Position numbers and translations under genes: made by a program | Notes under the pieces: model-generated | What the model saw: only the letters and a program-made list of their open reading frames with translations | Database searches by the model: none | Told to the model about the DNA's origin: nothing | Shown: in pieces, positions 20,722-31,259 of the stretch | How the letters are laid out: each line of letters begins with the position of its first letter | Numbering within the stretch: the stretch's first letter is position 1 | From: Prorocentrum cordatum | Taxonomy: Eukaryota; Sar; Dinophyceae; Prorocentrales; Prorocentraceae | Assembly (NCBI GenBank): GCA_963575745.1 | Contig: CAUYUJ010019604.1 | Coordinates: forward strand, 606,776 to 670,775 | Direction: 5' to 3' | DNA length: 64,000 nucleotides

Positions 20722-21752
20722 GCAGATCCACGACAATGGGATCCTCAATTCTTCCCTGATGCTGACATGTCACCTGTCTTCTCGACTCACGAGGTGGTGG
20801 TGGCAAACCCTGGGCAGGCATGCCCCGCGGGGTTCTTCTCAGACGGAGTGCCACACACAAAAAAGGATTCGTTCATAGCCTTTTACTTTAGCAACGGCCT
20901 CACAGGTAAGCGTTTCCTGATCTGAAGTTGCAGAAAAAGTGTCATGTGTTGCTGCGGTTGTCGAGGATTTTGCGCCATCGGTGCAATCCAAAGGGTTATT
21001 GCCGGGTCCTACAATACGTTTGCTGAAGGGGTATACCCTTCCTCGAACCACCTTGGCCTGTTCCTCGGGGATGAGCTGCGTTTCAACCAGAGTGGCTTCC
21101 ATTTGGCAGGAGGATACGTGGGCGCCCTCACGGAGATGAGGGCCGATCTCTTGGAGATCACGACGGCCCTCGGCTTTAAGACGTCTTCGAACCACGTGAA
21201 CCCATGCTTCGCATGCCCGTGCGCCCGCGACGATATTCACAAGCACCCAAGTACAATAGCAGAATGCACGTGGGTGAACAGGGACGAGGAGGCTTACGAT
21301 ATCATGCTGAGACGGGCACTTGTTGCAAGGGACATACAGAGCAAAAGGGCACCCAAGCAGCTGATGAAATCGATGCATTTCGACGATAAGGTCGGAGGGT
21401 ATGCGTTGTTTGAAGGCTTCGCGCCCCTTGCCCTCAAGAAGGGCAGCCGATTGTTCGAACACGGCCTAGTTGTTGACTTACACGACTTGCTCAGCATCGG
21501 TGAGTTCCCTACGCCGTTCACTTTCTTCGATACTACAGTGTCGATGGGGCTGAACTTGGTGTGCCCCCTCCTGTCCATCAGGGGGTTATCCCTCCGCTGC
21601 GTCCATCTGGACGCGATGCGCGTGTTGGACATAGGAGTCAGCCAGTTTGTCATAGGGGTTATTTTCAAGCTGCTCGCGAGCAAGAACTTTGTCAAGTCCA
21701 CGAAGAAGTATGCTCATAATCGGCGCCTCGAGAACCTCTTTCACCTGCGCAG
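20722..21752 (+). CDS. Transposase-like gene, first two visible exons
   Basis: Exon 1 (20722-20905) follows the acceptor CTTTCCAG and encodes a segment with QWDPQFFPDADMSPVF and FFSDGVPHTKKDSFIAFYFS. It ends at CACAG before GTAAGC. A 60-nt intron to 20965 would restore frame to exon 2. Exon 2 contains NHLGLFLGDELRF, a CFACPC cysteine cluster, DLHDLLSIGEFP and HLDAMRVLDIGVSQFVIG. The pattern of 'YSDG' region, cysteine cluster and 'LDxMHxxxxGV' helix resembles CACTA/EnSpm (Transposase_21-type) transposases. I infer this from motif order only. The full catalytic triad was not established, so it may be a domesticated or decayed copy. The 5' end is missing. Confidence 0.5.
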
Positions 21753-21900
21753 GACTGACCCGAGGCTTGAACCATAAATTCCGTCCATGCGTAGACGCCA
21801 AGGCGCCAGAAAACCACGCGCGGTTTGATGTTTGCTTGCTTTCTGTATGCGCCTTGCGTGTCTCAGAACCCGTACTAACTCCGAATACTGCCCCCCGCAG

Positions 21901-22202
21901 GAGAATGAAAGCCATCTACAAGTCCACGAAGCACCTGCACCCAGAGAAGGCCCAGAACAGAATCGACAAGCTGACGCTCAAGATGTTCATGAAGGGCCGC
22001 TTGAAGGCCAAGGCGGCCGAGAGCCGCCACCCTCTACCTCTACTGCCGATGGTGTGCCGTGAAAACGCAGCCCTGCTAGCAGACAAGGCCTTCCTTCTGA
22101 CTAAAGCATGTGACGCTTTGAACGATTGCCACGACATCATGCACCGAGAGAGGAGGCGCATGTCGGCCGAGGCTGCGCAGCGCCTCCAGCAGTCAATGCT
22201 GA
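21901..22202 (+). CDS. Transposase-like gene, third exon
   Basis: A near-ideal 3' splice signal precedes it: TACTAAC branch-like motif, pyrimidines and CCCCCCGCAG ending at 21900. The exon encodes a basic helical region (MKAIYKSTKHLHPEKAQNRI, LTLKMFMKGRLKAKAAES) and a segment with LLTKACDALNDCHDIMHRER and SAEAAQRLQQSM. Phase fits if the previous exon ends at 21752, with a GA-AG intron flanked by the direct repeat CGCAGGA (21748-21754 and 21897-21903). An AT-rich segment (22203-22298) follows as the next intron. Confidence 0.5.
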
Positions 22203-22298
22203 GTTTTTTGTGTGAAAAAAAAAAACAATATACATATATATATGTTTGTATATAAATATGTATATTATTTTATCCTTTTCTTAAAAAAAAATCGGAAG

Positions 22299-22502
22299 AT
22301 ATCGGGCGGCAAGAAAGTTTTTAAGCACCATGTTGCGGTGCACTTGGTGCAGCGGGTTGCCCAACATGGCAGCCCGCGGTACTATTGGTGCTACCCCGAC
22401 GAGGGTGAGATCCGTCTGATGGCGTCGGTGGCCAAAGCCCTCCACGGAGGCTCCACCTTCTACTGCAGGTTCCTGCAGCGAGTGCTTCCTGAGAAATGCT
22501 AG
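22299..22502 (+). CDS. Transposase-like gene, terminal exon
   Basis: Begins after ATCGGAAG and encodes KKVFKHHVAVHLVQRVAQHG, then RYYWCYPDEGEIRLMASVAK, ending at TAG 22500-22502. 'HxxVHL ... YWxYPxE' resembles the DUF4218-type region downstream of Transposase_21 in plant CACTA elements ('HLxVHLxxE ... RWMYPFER'), again from family knowledge and not a search. This supports a single spliced gene from 20722 to 22502. Confidence 0.5.
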   Translation: MSGGKKVFKHHVAVHLVQRVAQHGSPRYYWCYPDEGEIRLMASVAKALHGGSTFYCRFLQRVLPEKC

Positions 22503-22919
22503 GGATGGTTAAATCATCCTTATATATATATATATATATTCCTACTACTCGCCCCCTCTCTTCCGACAGCGGCCCTCCGCCCTCCTTCGAGCTCGTCTCC
22601 TCCCCGCCCCGCTTGCATGTAGCGGCAGCTTGAGCCATGGCAGGGAGAGAGGGAAAGAACCAGGACGACAGAGGAGGGAGGGGCAGGGGAGAACGGGACG
22701 ATAACACGGAGGAAGGATGCTATACATATAACGTGGATAAAACTATAACCGATGATCTACACATGTATATATATATATATATATATATACATATGATAAT
22801 TAGTTTCGCAATTTTCGGCGTCGGCGGGCCCCTGGGCACATGCCGGGAACGGCAGACCGCGCTGTCAAGGCGGCCACAGCCGCAATGTCCCGCGACGGGG
22901 GCGGGCGAGGAAGGAGGGG

Positions 22920-23240
22920 GGTGATGAAGAGGAGGAGGAGGAGGAGGAGGAGGAGGAGGAGGAGGAGGAGTCACCAAGCTCGAAGAGCTAAGACACACAT
23001 TTTCGGAGGTCCGCGCGGTTTTTTGGGGTCGGCGCTGGCGCCCGCCTTTGGCGCCGCCCTTGGCGCGATCCGCGCGCCAGGGGGGTGGGCCCAGCGCGGG
23101 GCCCCACAAATCCGCGCGAACTTCCGAAAATTTGCGTTCATCTGGTTGTTCGGTCCTCCCCCCTCCTCCTCCTCCTCCTCCTCCTCCTCCTCCTCCTCCT
23201 CCTCCTCCTCTTCGACCTCCTCCTGCTCCTCCTCCCCCCT
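22920..23240. repeat. Fold-back inverted repeat with triplet-repeat arms
   Basis: A (GGA)n run at 22925-22972 is matched by a (CTC)n run at 23160-23215. Inside these, 22999-23021 is reverse-complementary to 23108-23131 with about three mismatches (ATTTTCGGAGGTCCGCGCGG). The centre carries more GGCGC-type palindromes. The whole of about 320 bp could fold into one long hairpin. Confidence 0.65.
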
Positions 23241-23869
23241 CCCTCCTCCTTGCTCCGTCCTCCCTTGATCCTGAGGCCTGGGGACAGCCGAGGAAAACGG
23301 GAGAGAAAGACGATGATGTGATCCCTGCCAGGGTCCGAGTATACGCTTCGGTTTCACATATGTATCACTAGTTTCACCTATGTCTCACCAGAAGTTTCAC
23401 GTCACCAGAAGTTTCACGTCTCAAGACACAGATCGAAGAGGATGCGCGGCGCAGAGTTCGGAGTGGAAGAGGTCGGCGCGCGTGCTCTATCCTTCACCCG
23501 TTGTCCACGTTCTCTGCTGCCTTCCCCTCTGCTTGCGTCCGCCCGACCGTTCTATGGGCTACGCATGGATGCGTGGATTGATTCGTGTTGGGTATAGACA
23601 GGCATGCATGTTCTACATGTACAAATATAAAGTGTAGAATACGTTTATACGGGTGTGTGCACGTGTGTACGTATCAACGTGTAAAAGACGTAATCTCCGT
23701 GGTAATGTATAATGTGTACGTACCACGTATCATGTGCGTATAACGTATAATGTGCACGTGCAACATATAAACGCCGAAGGCCGCAATTTCGATCAATGGC
23801 TCAATTTTCGTGGTAGCGGAGCCTGGCGCTAATCAGTGCCCACGCCGCCCCAGGCCTCAGGCCGACCCG

Positions 23870-24545
23870 TTTTCGGGCGCTTGTTGATTTCGCAAGCCTC
23901 TTGTTGTTGCTCACACCGCTTGTTGTTCTCAAGACCACGCGTCTTGATTTTTTCAAACGTATTGATTTTGAGCGAATGTGTTGATTTTTTCAAAGCGCCC
24001 CACGACGTCTTGAAAAAAAACCAACACTTTGAGTGTCTGGGTCGGCGGCGCGCGGTGGAGCTCCCTGTGGGGCCACGAAACGTGTGAGGGGTGCGTGGGT
24101 GTGGCGGAGGCACGCGGGCGCAGCCGCTTGGGCCTCCGGTGGAGCCCCCTATGGGCCACGAAACGTGCGAGTGGTGCGCCGAAATGGCGTGAGTGAAACA
24201 TGCGGGCGCAACCGCTGGGGCCTTTGGTGGAGCTCAGGGGCCACAAAACGTGTGAGGGGTGTGCCGAGATAGGTGTGGGGGAGGCATGCGGGCGCAGCCA
24301 CTGGGGCCCTCGGTGGAGCTCTCTATGCGGCCACGAAGCGTATGAGGCGTGTGTGTGTGCCGAAACTGATAACGATGGTGATGACGACGATGATGATGAT
24401 GGTGGCGATGATCATGGTGCTGATGATGGTGGCGATCATGATGATGAGCATGATGACGAGGATGAGAGGGGAGGGGGGGGATGAGACGCGGGGCGCCGCC
24501 TCGTCAAAGCGAGGACCCAACACCACAGGATGGCTGAGAACAACG
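23870..24545 (+). repeat. Family C plus family A composite repeat
   Basis: 23870-24045 is the reverse complement of the T-rich family C at 3413-3600. 24046-24350 holds family A units (GGTGGAGCTCCCTGTGGGGC and relatives). 24370-24470 is a GATGATGGTGGCGATGAT microsatellite, and 24475-24545 ends with CGAGGACCCAACACCACAGG. The last two parts, in the same order, recur on the opposite strand at 36755-37060, so the element appears to be family A, then microsatellite, then conserved end. Confidence 0.7.
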
Positions 24546-24569
24546 TGTGGCGAAACATATGCACGTCAG

Positions 24570-24696
24570 GCCTTGGCGTCGCGATCTGCGCGAGGGGTGC
24601 CACAGGTATCATACATGCGAGGATATCCTATATGTGTGTGCGTGTGTGTGCATGCGTGTGTGTTGGTGCATGTGTGCTGGTGCGTGTGTGTGTGTG

Positions 24697-24786
<90 letters not shown>

Positions 24787-24800
24787 GCGTGTGCTTTGAA
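24570..24800 (+). repeat. (GT)n/(GC)n microsatellite with conserved flank
   Basis: GCGATCTGCGCGAGGGGTGCC at about 24588 is followed by GT- and GTGC-repeats to 24795. The reverse complement of this arrangement, a CA-rich tract then GGCACCCCTCGCGCAGATCG, occurs at 35060-35230. It is therefore a dispersed repeat and not exon sequence. Confidence 0.6.
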
Positions 24801-25532
24801 CGTCTTCGTCGATGAAAATAAACAAGCCCGTCGACGGTCTGCGCTAGCTGTCGCTGTGCTGCGCACCGCGAGCAAAAATGGGGCGGCGCGCGCGGGGGTG
24901 CGGCAACCGTGCGGCATGGGATGTGCGGATGTACGTCTTCCCCTCGGCCTGCGTCCTCCATCTTGTCCATGTAGAAGGTGCCTGGTTGTCGCCCCATGGC
25001 ATTGCGAGACCACGACGCCCTGCCGGCAAGAGCGCAGCGCCCACCCACCCACGATTCTCGTGGGATGGCGGGCGCGGCCCCCCCCCTCCTCCCACTCCCA
25101 GCAGCTTCTGAAATAGCGCGAAGCGTGCGAGGGGCATGCAAAAAAGTGCGCCCACTGCACGGGGGCTCGGACCCCTCGGTGGGGAGTTCCTTATGGGGCC
25201 GCGCGACGTGTGAGGGGCGCGCCGAAAAGAGGCGGGGGGGGCGAAGGTGAACGCGCCCGGGGCTGCGGATTCAAAACGAGGGCCCGACAGCACAGGATGG
25301 GGATGCATTGGGAATATCGTCGCGAACTCTCGGGGGGTCGGCGGAATGGCGCCAAGGGCCCTTCTGGAGTGATTCATTATGCGGATGACTCTAAATCGCA
25401 ATTACGAAGCCCAAGAGAGGGCCCAGGCGCGGCGACGAGAGGCCTCCCAGAACCCAAGCCGAGCTGGCGTCGATCCTGGGTCGATCCTGGAGCCACTCCA
25501 CCATCAATTCCGTAGCCCATTTGGCTTTGCAG
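24801..25532 (+). other. Stretch without a supported gene
   Basis: GC-rich mixed sequence. 25160-25210 is weakly related to family A (GGGGAGTTCCTTATGGGGCC), and 25270-25300 repeats the ACGAGGGCCCGACAGCACAG end motif. No credible exon was found before the orphan ORF. Confidence 0.4.
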
Positions 25533-26355
25533 TTTTGTTGATTTGGGCCGCGGCGTGATTATCGACAATCCGAACATGGACATTGATGCCGCTGGAATGT
25601 TGGACAAGAAGATGGACATTGATGCCGCTGGAATATTGGGCAACAATTCATTCCCATTTCGAAAACTAATTCTGACGGGCCTGGAAGAGCAACCGCCCCC
25701 GCTCGATTCGGACGACGAAGATAAAATACAGCTGCATCGTGAGACGAGGACATATTCAAATAGACTCTGTGACCTAGGCGCACAAGGGCCGCTCTACGGC
25801 ATATCAGGGTTCAAGGGCAAGTTCAAAGCGACCGACGAGAAGGGCAACGAGTTGGGTCTAGCATTCTGGGGCTCCCCACATTTCGCAGAAGCGGTAGATG
25901 ATGGATGCAGCACATACTTTAAGAGTTCTGCGCAATTCAAGACCTGCACGTTTGAATCACTATCGTGGCAATGCCCACAGGCACTCGTCGTAATGACGTT
26001 CACAGACTGTTACCAAACTGAATTTTGGTCGCCGGCCTTCAACCGAACTAAAGAACACGATTTCAGGACACCGCGGGAACTCAGAATCGTGGAAGGACAT
26101 TTCAGACAGTATTCCCCAATTGGCTCGGGCCAGAGATACAAGCGCTTAGCAGGCAATAACAAAGTCATGGTTGCGATGTTAGTGCCGCTCCGCTTCAGGG
26201 GCGACCTTGTATATCGAGATCACAGGTGCGACGTCGGGGTCACGATGTATAACGTATTGAGAAAGATAGCGGGAGGACCTGAGTACGCAATAGAGGTCGG
26301 GGGGCAATCGTTCGAGTTGGCAAATGAGATATTTCTGGCAAAACAATATATATAG
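25533..26355 (+). CDS. Orphan ORF of lower GC content with a 12-residue duplication
   Basis: Open for about 273 codons to TAG 26353-26355, beginning after a plausible acceptor (TTGGCTTTGCAG, ends 25532). The N-terminus carries two direct copies of MDIDAAG (ATGs at 25576 and 25612, 36 bp apart). The body is globular-looking, with LYGISGFKGKFKATDEKGNE, AFWGSPHFAEAVDDG, CYQTEFWSPAFNR, IVEGHFRQYSPIGSGQRY and VAMLVPLRFRGDLVYRDHRC. Third codon positions are noticeably more A/T-rich than in nearby exons and closer to the retroelement ORFs at 53.8-61.5 kb. I recognise no family. It could be a retrotransposed or horizontally acquired gene or an element accessory gene. No start ATG is fixed. Confidence 0.55.
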
Positions 26356-27700
26356 ACACATTGGAATCACAATTGAATACTGCTTCTGGCGAGCCTCAGA
26401 ACCGTTAGACAAAGTTGCGAGTGCGCAAAATTAATTGTGCGAGCGACGTGTTACTACAAATATTATGGTGGTGTGCCGTTGGACATTCTGGTGATGTATA
26501 GTACTTGCCCATGTGCGTTTGCTATGGTTGGCAATGAATAGCTACGTGCACATGGTGCGGGAATGCGTTTGCAGCTGATGGGAATGTACAAACTATTCGA
26601 TGCGTTGCATCGTCGGAATGGTACATTGTACTTGCGGTGTTGTTCACAGGCCGCACTTTCGCCCGTGGGAGGCACTGCACATAGCGTTGCTAAGTCTTCC
26701 AATTCACGATTGACGCGTTGGAATCTGCAGCCACAATTTGACAGGCAACATTTCCGACAGGCAGAGGATCAAAAAAGATGAGAACTTCTCGCCGCAACCA
26801 TCATTGCCCAAAGGGTGAGGGGGGGAACAACAAAACGATACTGTTCTTCCCTGGGCCCCCAACGGGCCCCTGGGGCCCGCCTAGTGGGAAGAGACGCCTA
26901 CTTCCTTCTCCTCCTCCCTCATTTCCTCCGCGGCGATTGCGCGAGGGCCGGGGGGGGGGGGCTCTCCCCCCCCTACATGTGAGTGCCCTTCTTCTGCCTT
27001 CCTCCTTACTTCCTCCTGTCTTCCCTCCTCCTTCGCCCTGTCCTCCTATTTCCAACTGCTCGTTTTCGTCGTCGCCCCTCCTCCTCCCCATTCGGCAGGG
27101 TGGCGGCCGTCGCGCCTCGCGTCTCGCCCTCCCTCGGCGGCTCGGCGCGCGCGTCGCGCGCGTCCGTCCAGGGGATGCGCAGGAAGGAAGATGAGGAGAG
27201 GAATAGAGAGAGGGAGAAGGACATTGGGATGGGAGGAGAGCGACTAGGGGAGGGGACCGGGAGATGATGGACGCGGAAACGATGAGGAGGGCGACGATGG
27301 GATGATCAGGAGGGCGAAGGATGAGGATGAGAAGAGCGAGGAGAAGGAGGCGGGGGAGGAGTTTCAGAAGAAGGGGGGAGAAGGAGGAGTGAGGGAGGGT
27401 AGTGGAGAGAGCTTTGGGGAGCGAAGATGCCGCGGTCTCGTGCTCCGCTGAGGCTTAATCATTGGTCGCATTGCCTATCCCATTGACCCGGCCCCGGGGG
27501 CCCGCTCCACGAGGCGCCATTCAGGGCCCCACAGCAGAGGCCCCCCCCATGGGCCCCAACGCGCCTTCTCGCAGCCACACAATGTTAACATATCCTGTGG
27601 CCTGCGCTCGCCCGTGCCCCCGCCAATCTGCGGCACTTTGAGGCTCAAGCTTCTTGGCTTCTAGCCTCCAGTCCAGGCTGGCCTCGCGAGTGCCGCAGAC
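26356..27700 (+). other. Spacer, mostly pyrimidine- then purine-rich
   Basis: 26356-26780 is single-copy-looking AT/GC-balanced sequence with no exon support. 26800-27180 is C/T-rich with GGGCCC palindromes near 26860. 27180-27420 is purine-rich GAGGA. Nothing else was recognised. Confidence 0.45.
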
Positions 27701-28453
27701 ATGACGCAGCCACCCCATGATTTCGGCGACATGATAGAGGAGACCCAACAGGATTCACTGCCCCAAGAACTACAGGACACCCTCGGATACCCAGGACTTC
27801 AAGCCGTTCAAGGAACCCTCGGATATGATAAACACAGCCGTGATCAAGCCCGTCAAGATGAAAAAGGCCCTGGCTCATCTAGACACGCATCCCAAGCACG
27901 AGGCTTACATGTGCATCAACCCGAAGGAGAAGGAGAAGGATACTAAGAATGAGAAGGAGCGCATTCAGGCGCATCCGGGCGTCCAAGCACCCTCCGCTGC
28001 GATTCAGAAGCTGGGCAGGAAGTCCGAGGCGCCCACCGCGACGTCCAACGTGGGGGCCTTGCTACCGCAACGTGTTCGTGAAGTAGTTCGGCCTTCAAAG
28101 TGTCCAGAGGTAACAGGGTCTGAACATCGCGGGCAAGTGAAGCCGTCCGCTGTCCACCTCAAGGAGATGGATCAGAGGGCAAACGTCTCGTTGGCGAACG
28201 ACAAGCAGGGCGCGGCGCACAGCCAGAGGGACAAGCGCTGGCCCCCGAGCAACGTCGTCAGGGAGCAGAATAAAGATGTCGAGCGCACCGAAGTCAATGG
28301 GGGCCCCGCTGGCCAGAAGCGGAAGGGCGGCGGCGGCAGCGAGGGCACCTTGGCTGGCACGTTCGGCGCGGCGATCCCAGGGGGCAAGGACTCCGCGCAG
28401 GAGATCAGTGACGACGAGAAGAAAAAGGCCAGTGAGGGAAAGAAGAAAAGCAG
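27701..28453 (+). CDS. Lys-rich protein, two frames joined by a probable short intron
   Basis: ATG 27701 opens MTQPPHDFGDMIEETQQDSL. The frame changes near 27780-27795, where GATACCCAG precedes a phase-0 frame with DFKPFKEPSDMINTAVIKPV, HLDTHPKHEAYMCINPKEKE and a Lys/Glu-rich stretch. Downstream are SEGTLAGTFGAAIPGGKDSA, DSAQEISDDEKKKASEGKKK and a Lys tail. A perfect donor hexamer, GTAAGA, lies at 28454. Composition (Lys/Glu/Gln, disordered) suggests a nuclear or RNA-associated protein, which is inference. The middle part, 28040-28260, looks less biased and may include another intron. Confidence 0.5.
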
Positions 28454-28490
28454 TAAGACACGCGCTCAAGATTGCGCAGACAATGCGTTC

Positions 28491-28681
28491 AAGTGCCGCC
28501 GCATCGCAGGTCGGAGAAGGCGACTTCCATCGAGCTCAAGACGGCCTTCACGCCCCTCTCAGAGGTGCCTGGCGAGAGCAAGCACATCTTCGAGAGCATG
28601 TCTGAATTCGCTGGGCCGCCTCTAACGGGTGACCTCATCTTCTCCATCGCGTACAAGGCCGAATGGCTCCGCGACCTCTAG
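28491..28681 (+). CDS. Terminal exon of the Lys-rich gene
   Basis: A frame different from the upstream one encodes SEKATSIELKTAFTPLSEVP, KHIFESMSEFAGPP and FSIAYKAEWLRDL, ending at TAG 28679-28681. Phase can be restored by splicing from the GTAAGA donor at 28454 to the AG at 28489-28490, although the intron would be only about 37 nt; the exact acceptor is uncertain. No family was recognised. Confidence 0.5.
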
Positions 28682-30056
28682 ACACTTGCTGGGCAACGCC
28701 AAGTCGGATGAGGTCACATCGCGCTGGCTGTTTTCAGGCCGGCTGATTCCAATGCGTGCGCAGAGGGGCCATTATAGTTGAGTAATGGACAGAGGGTCCA
28801 CTGAACGTTCTGCTTCAGTGCTGAGAATGCACCCGGGGAGCGGGGGGAGAGAGGAAAAAGGAGAGGGGGGGGGGGGGGCTGGGGATGATGGGGGAGGGGC
28901 AGGAGGGGGGTGGAGGAGAAGGCGAATGCGGATGATGGAAGAGGGTGAGGACGGAGAAAGGAGAGGGGGAGAAGGACGAGGACGAAGGAAGAGGGGGAGG
29001 GGGAGGGACCCGATGGACAGGCCCGACCCTCGCAGGTCCAGGCCCAACAGCTTTCGTCAGGACCAACGCTCGAAGAGGGCGGATGGAAGGAGGGCGCGGA
29101 ATGGAAGAGAGGGGGGAGGTGGATTATAGGAGGATGACCCTGCTATACCGTAAATCATAACACTGGCGCGGCCTTGTCGGGCATGGCCTTGCATTGGTGC
29201 CAGTCTTCGGCGAATGCCCTTACATTGCGTGCTGGTTAGCCGTCCTCCTCTGTGGCCACCCCCCCTCGGGCCTCCATCTCCGCCTCCTACAGACACTCAG
29301 GGGGGCCAGCGCGCGAACAACACATGCATAGACAAAGCAATGCGCAGACGTAACTTTACATATGCTTATATACATACAAACCAACGCATACATGCACGTA
29401 TAAAAGAAGTCTGCATTAATGTATACACACATGTGTATGCACATATAGTGCATGTGTTTATGCATATATATACGACTGTACATATGCAAATGCACGAACA
29501 AAAAATACGTACACCTATAGTTGCGTATCTGTATGTGTATTTGTGTTTGTGTACGTAAACATATACACGTTGTGAACATGCATTTGTAAATGTTCACATG
29601 TCATACCAGATGCACATGTGTTTGCAGACATGTTTATGTATAGGTATTTGTATGTATATAACGGCTCTCTTTATTCGAGTTAACAGATAGACTCGCAGTT
29701 GCGCCGACTTGGGTTCACATTTACGTATACTAATTGAAAATATGTCCAAATGATCCAACACAATGACGCACTGTCATAACACAACCTTCATGTGTCATAC
29801 TCGCTGTGGTATGGCACACGCGAACCAATACATGGGCGCATGGGCAGTTATACTCGCTAAAACAACAAACTGTCATAGTTCCAATAGTGAGACCCACGTT
29901 ATAGCACAAGTGTGAGCCTGACGGATGATTGCATGTTCATATAACAGAAGGAAATATGTATAAGCATACACGCACGCGCAATATGTTTCATCGCGTGCAT
30001 GATTTGAGGGCGCCGCTGGCCGAGGCCCCATACCAGCGAAGTCTTCGGGCATGATA
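28682..30056 (+). other. Spacer with purine-rich and alternating tracts
   Basis: 28840-29000 is GGGAGG-type purine sequence. 29300-29680 is alternating purine-pyrimidine sequence (ACATATGCTTATATACATAC and similar). 29690-30056 is single-copy-looking with several CATGTGTCATA-like motifs. No exon was supported. Confidence 0.45.
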
Positions 30057-30670
30057 TCTATGTCCTGAAGATTGGGGGCGCCGAAGCCCGATGCCTTGCT
30101 ATTCGGGCCCAGCGGGTTGGATGCCCCGAAAACGCGGGGGGACCTGCCCCCGCGAAGCAGGATGCCCCAAACAGTTTGGCGGGGCAAACGCCCGATGTCC
30201 CAAAATTTCGGGGCGCGCAAGCCCGCTGCCCCGAAAACCTGGCGGCCGCGAAGCCCGATGTCTTGATTCTCAGCGCTGGTGAACTTGGATGTCCCGAAAT
30301 TTGGGCGGCGCTGAACCCGATGTCCCGAAAATGCGGGGGCGCGGGGGCCCGATGTCCCGAAACTGCTGTGGCGGGCGCGTCTTGACATGTCTTCATATGC
30401 CTTCAAATGTCTTCATATGCCCTCGCGAGGGTGTCTTCCAGTGTCCTCAAATGTCTTCGCATGTCCTCATGGGGGGCGAAAGAAACGGGGCACCGAAACG
30501 GGGCGACGCGGGGCATTTCGGGACATTGAGGGACATCGCGGGACATCGCGGGACATTTCGGGACAGTTCGGGACACCGCGGGACATCGCGGGACACGACG
30601 AGGCAGTCAAACCAAGACATTCCAAGACATTCCAAGACCTTCCAAGACATTCCAAGACATCCCAAGACAC
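30057..30670 (+). repeat. GATGTCCCGAAA and GGGACATCGCG tandem repeats
   Basis: 30080-30365 repeats GCCCGATGTCCCGAAAATGCGG-type units of about 40-50 bp. 30366-30470 repeats CTTCAAATGTC and 30510-30670 repeats GGGACATCGCGGGACATT, then CCAAGACATT. The GGACA core links it to the array at 31260-32110. Confidence 0.75.
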
Positions 30671-31259
30671 TTTACGACAACATAAGCATCGAAACAACAC
30701 GCACCAATACACTGAAAACAGCGAAACGCATGCATGTAATCAGATAGCCCTGCACGTTTATCGGAAACGTGGGTAAGCCAAATGCAAACAACACGACACT
30801 GCAACGACAAGTTCTGTCAGGCAGGAAGAAAAGTGCACATTTAGCGATCGCATATGATGCGCAAAATGAGCCATATGCATGGGTACCGGCCGTGACAAGG
30901 TCCATCGATCGTCTGCCTCCAATCCCGAATTTGTCGTGCGCCCTTCCGATGTCGTGTGTGTGCGCATCGCATGTTCATTGCCCTTGTTATTGTTGTGTCC
31001 ACCTATCTTGCCATGGCGCTCTATTGCTATTGCTTTTGCTATTCCTGGATGCTGCACTGCTACTGCTGCCTGCTGTTGCTGCGGTTGCAATTGCTGCCCC
31101 GTTGCTTTTACTCTTGTTGAAATTTGCAACGGGGTTTGGGCAGGCACACGCGAGCTTGCATATATACCAAGGCGCCCAAGCACAGTGAACGCAAATTACA
31201 TGCGCGGGCACGCGTGGACACCGCTGTGGGCATCCAAGAGCGCATGCATCACATGACGC
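30671..31259 (+). other. Stretch without a supported gene
   Basis: Balanced composition, with a TGCTATTGC/TTGCTG-rich segment at 31015-31110 giving Leu/Ala-run ORFs. No splice-supported exon was found. Confidence 0.4.

Noticed and set aside
21689-21900. Start of a second gene within the transposase-like region
   Set aside because: The segment before 21901 has stop-free but unbiased sequence and a classic acceptor at its end, so it is read as intron.
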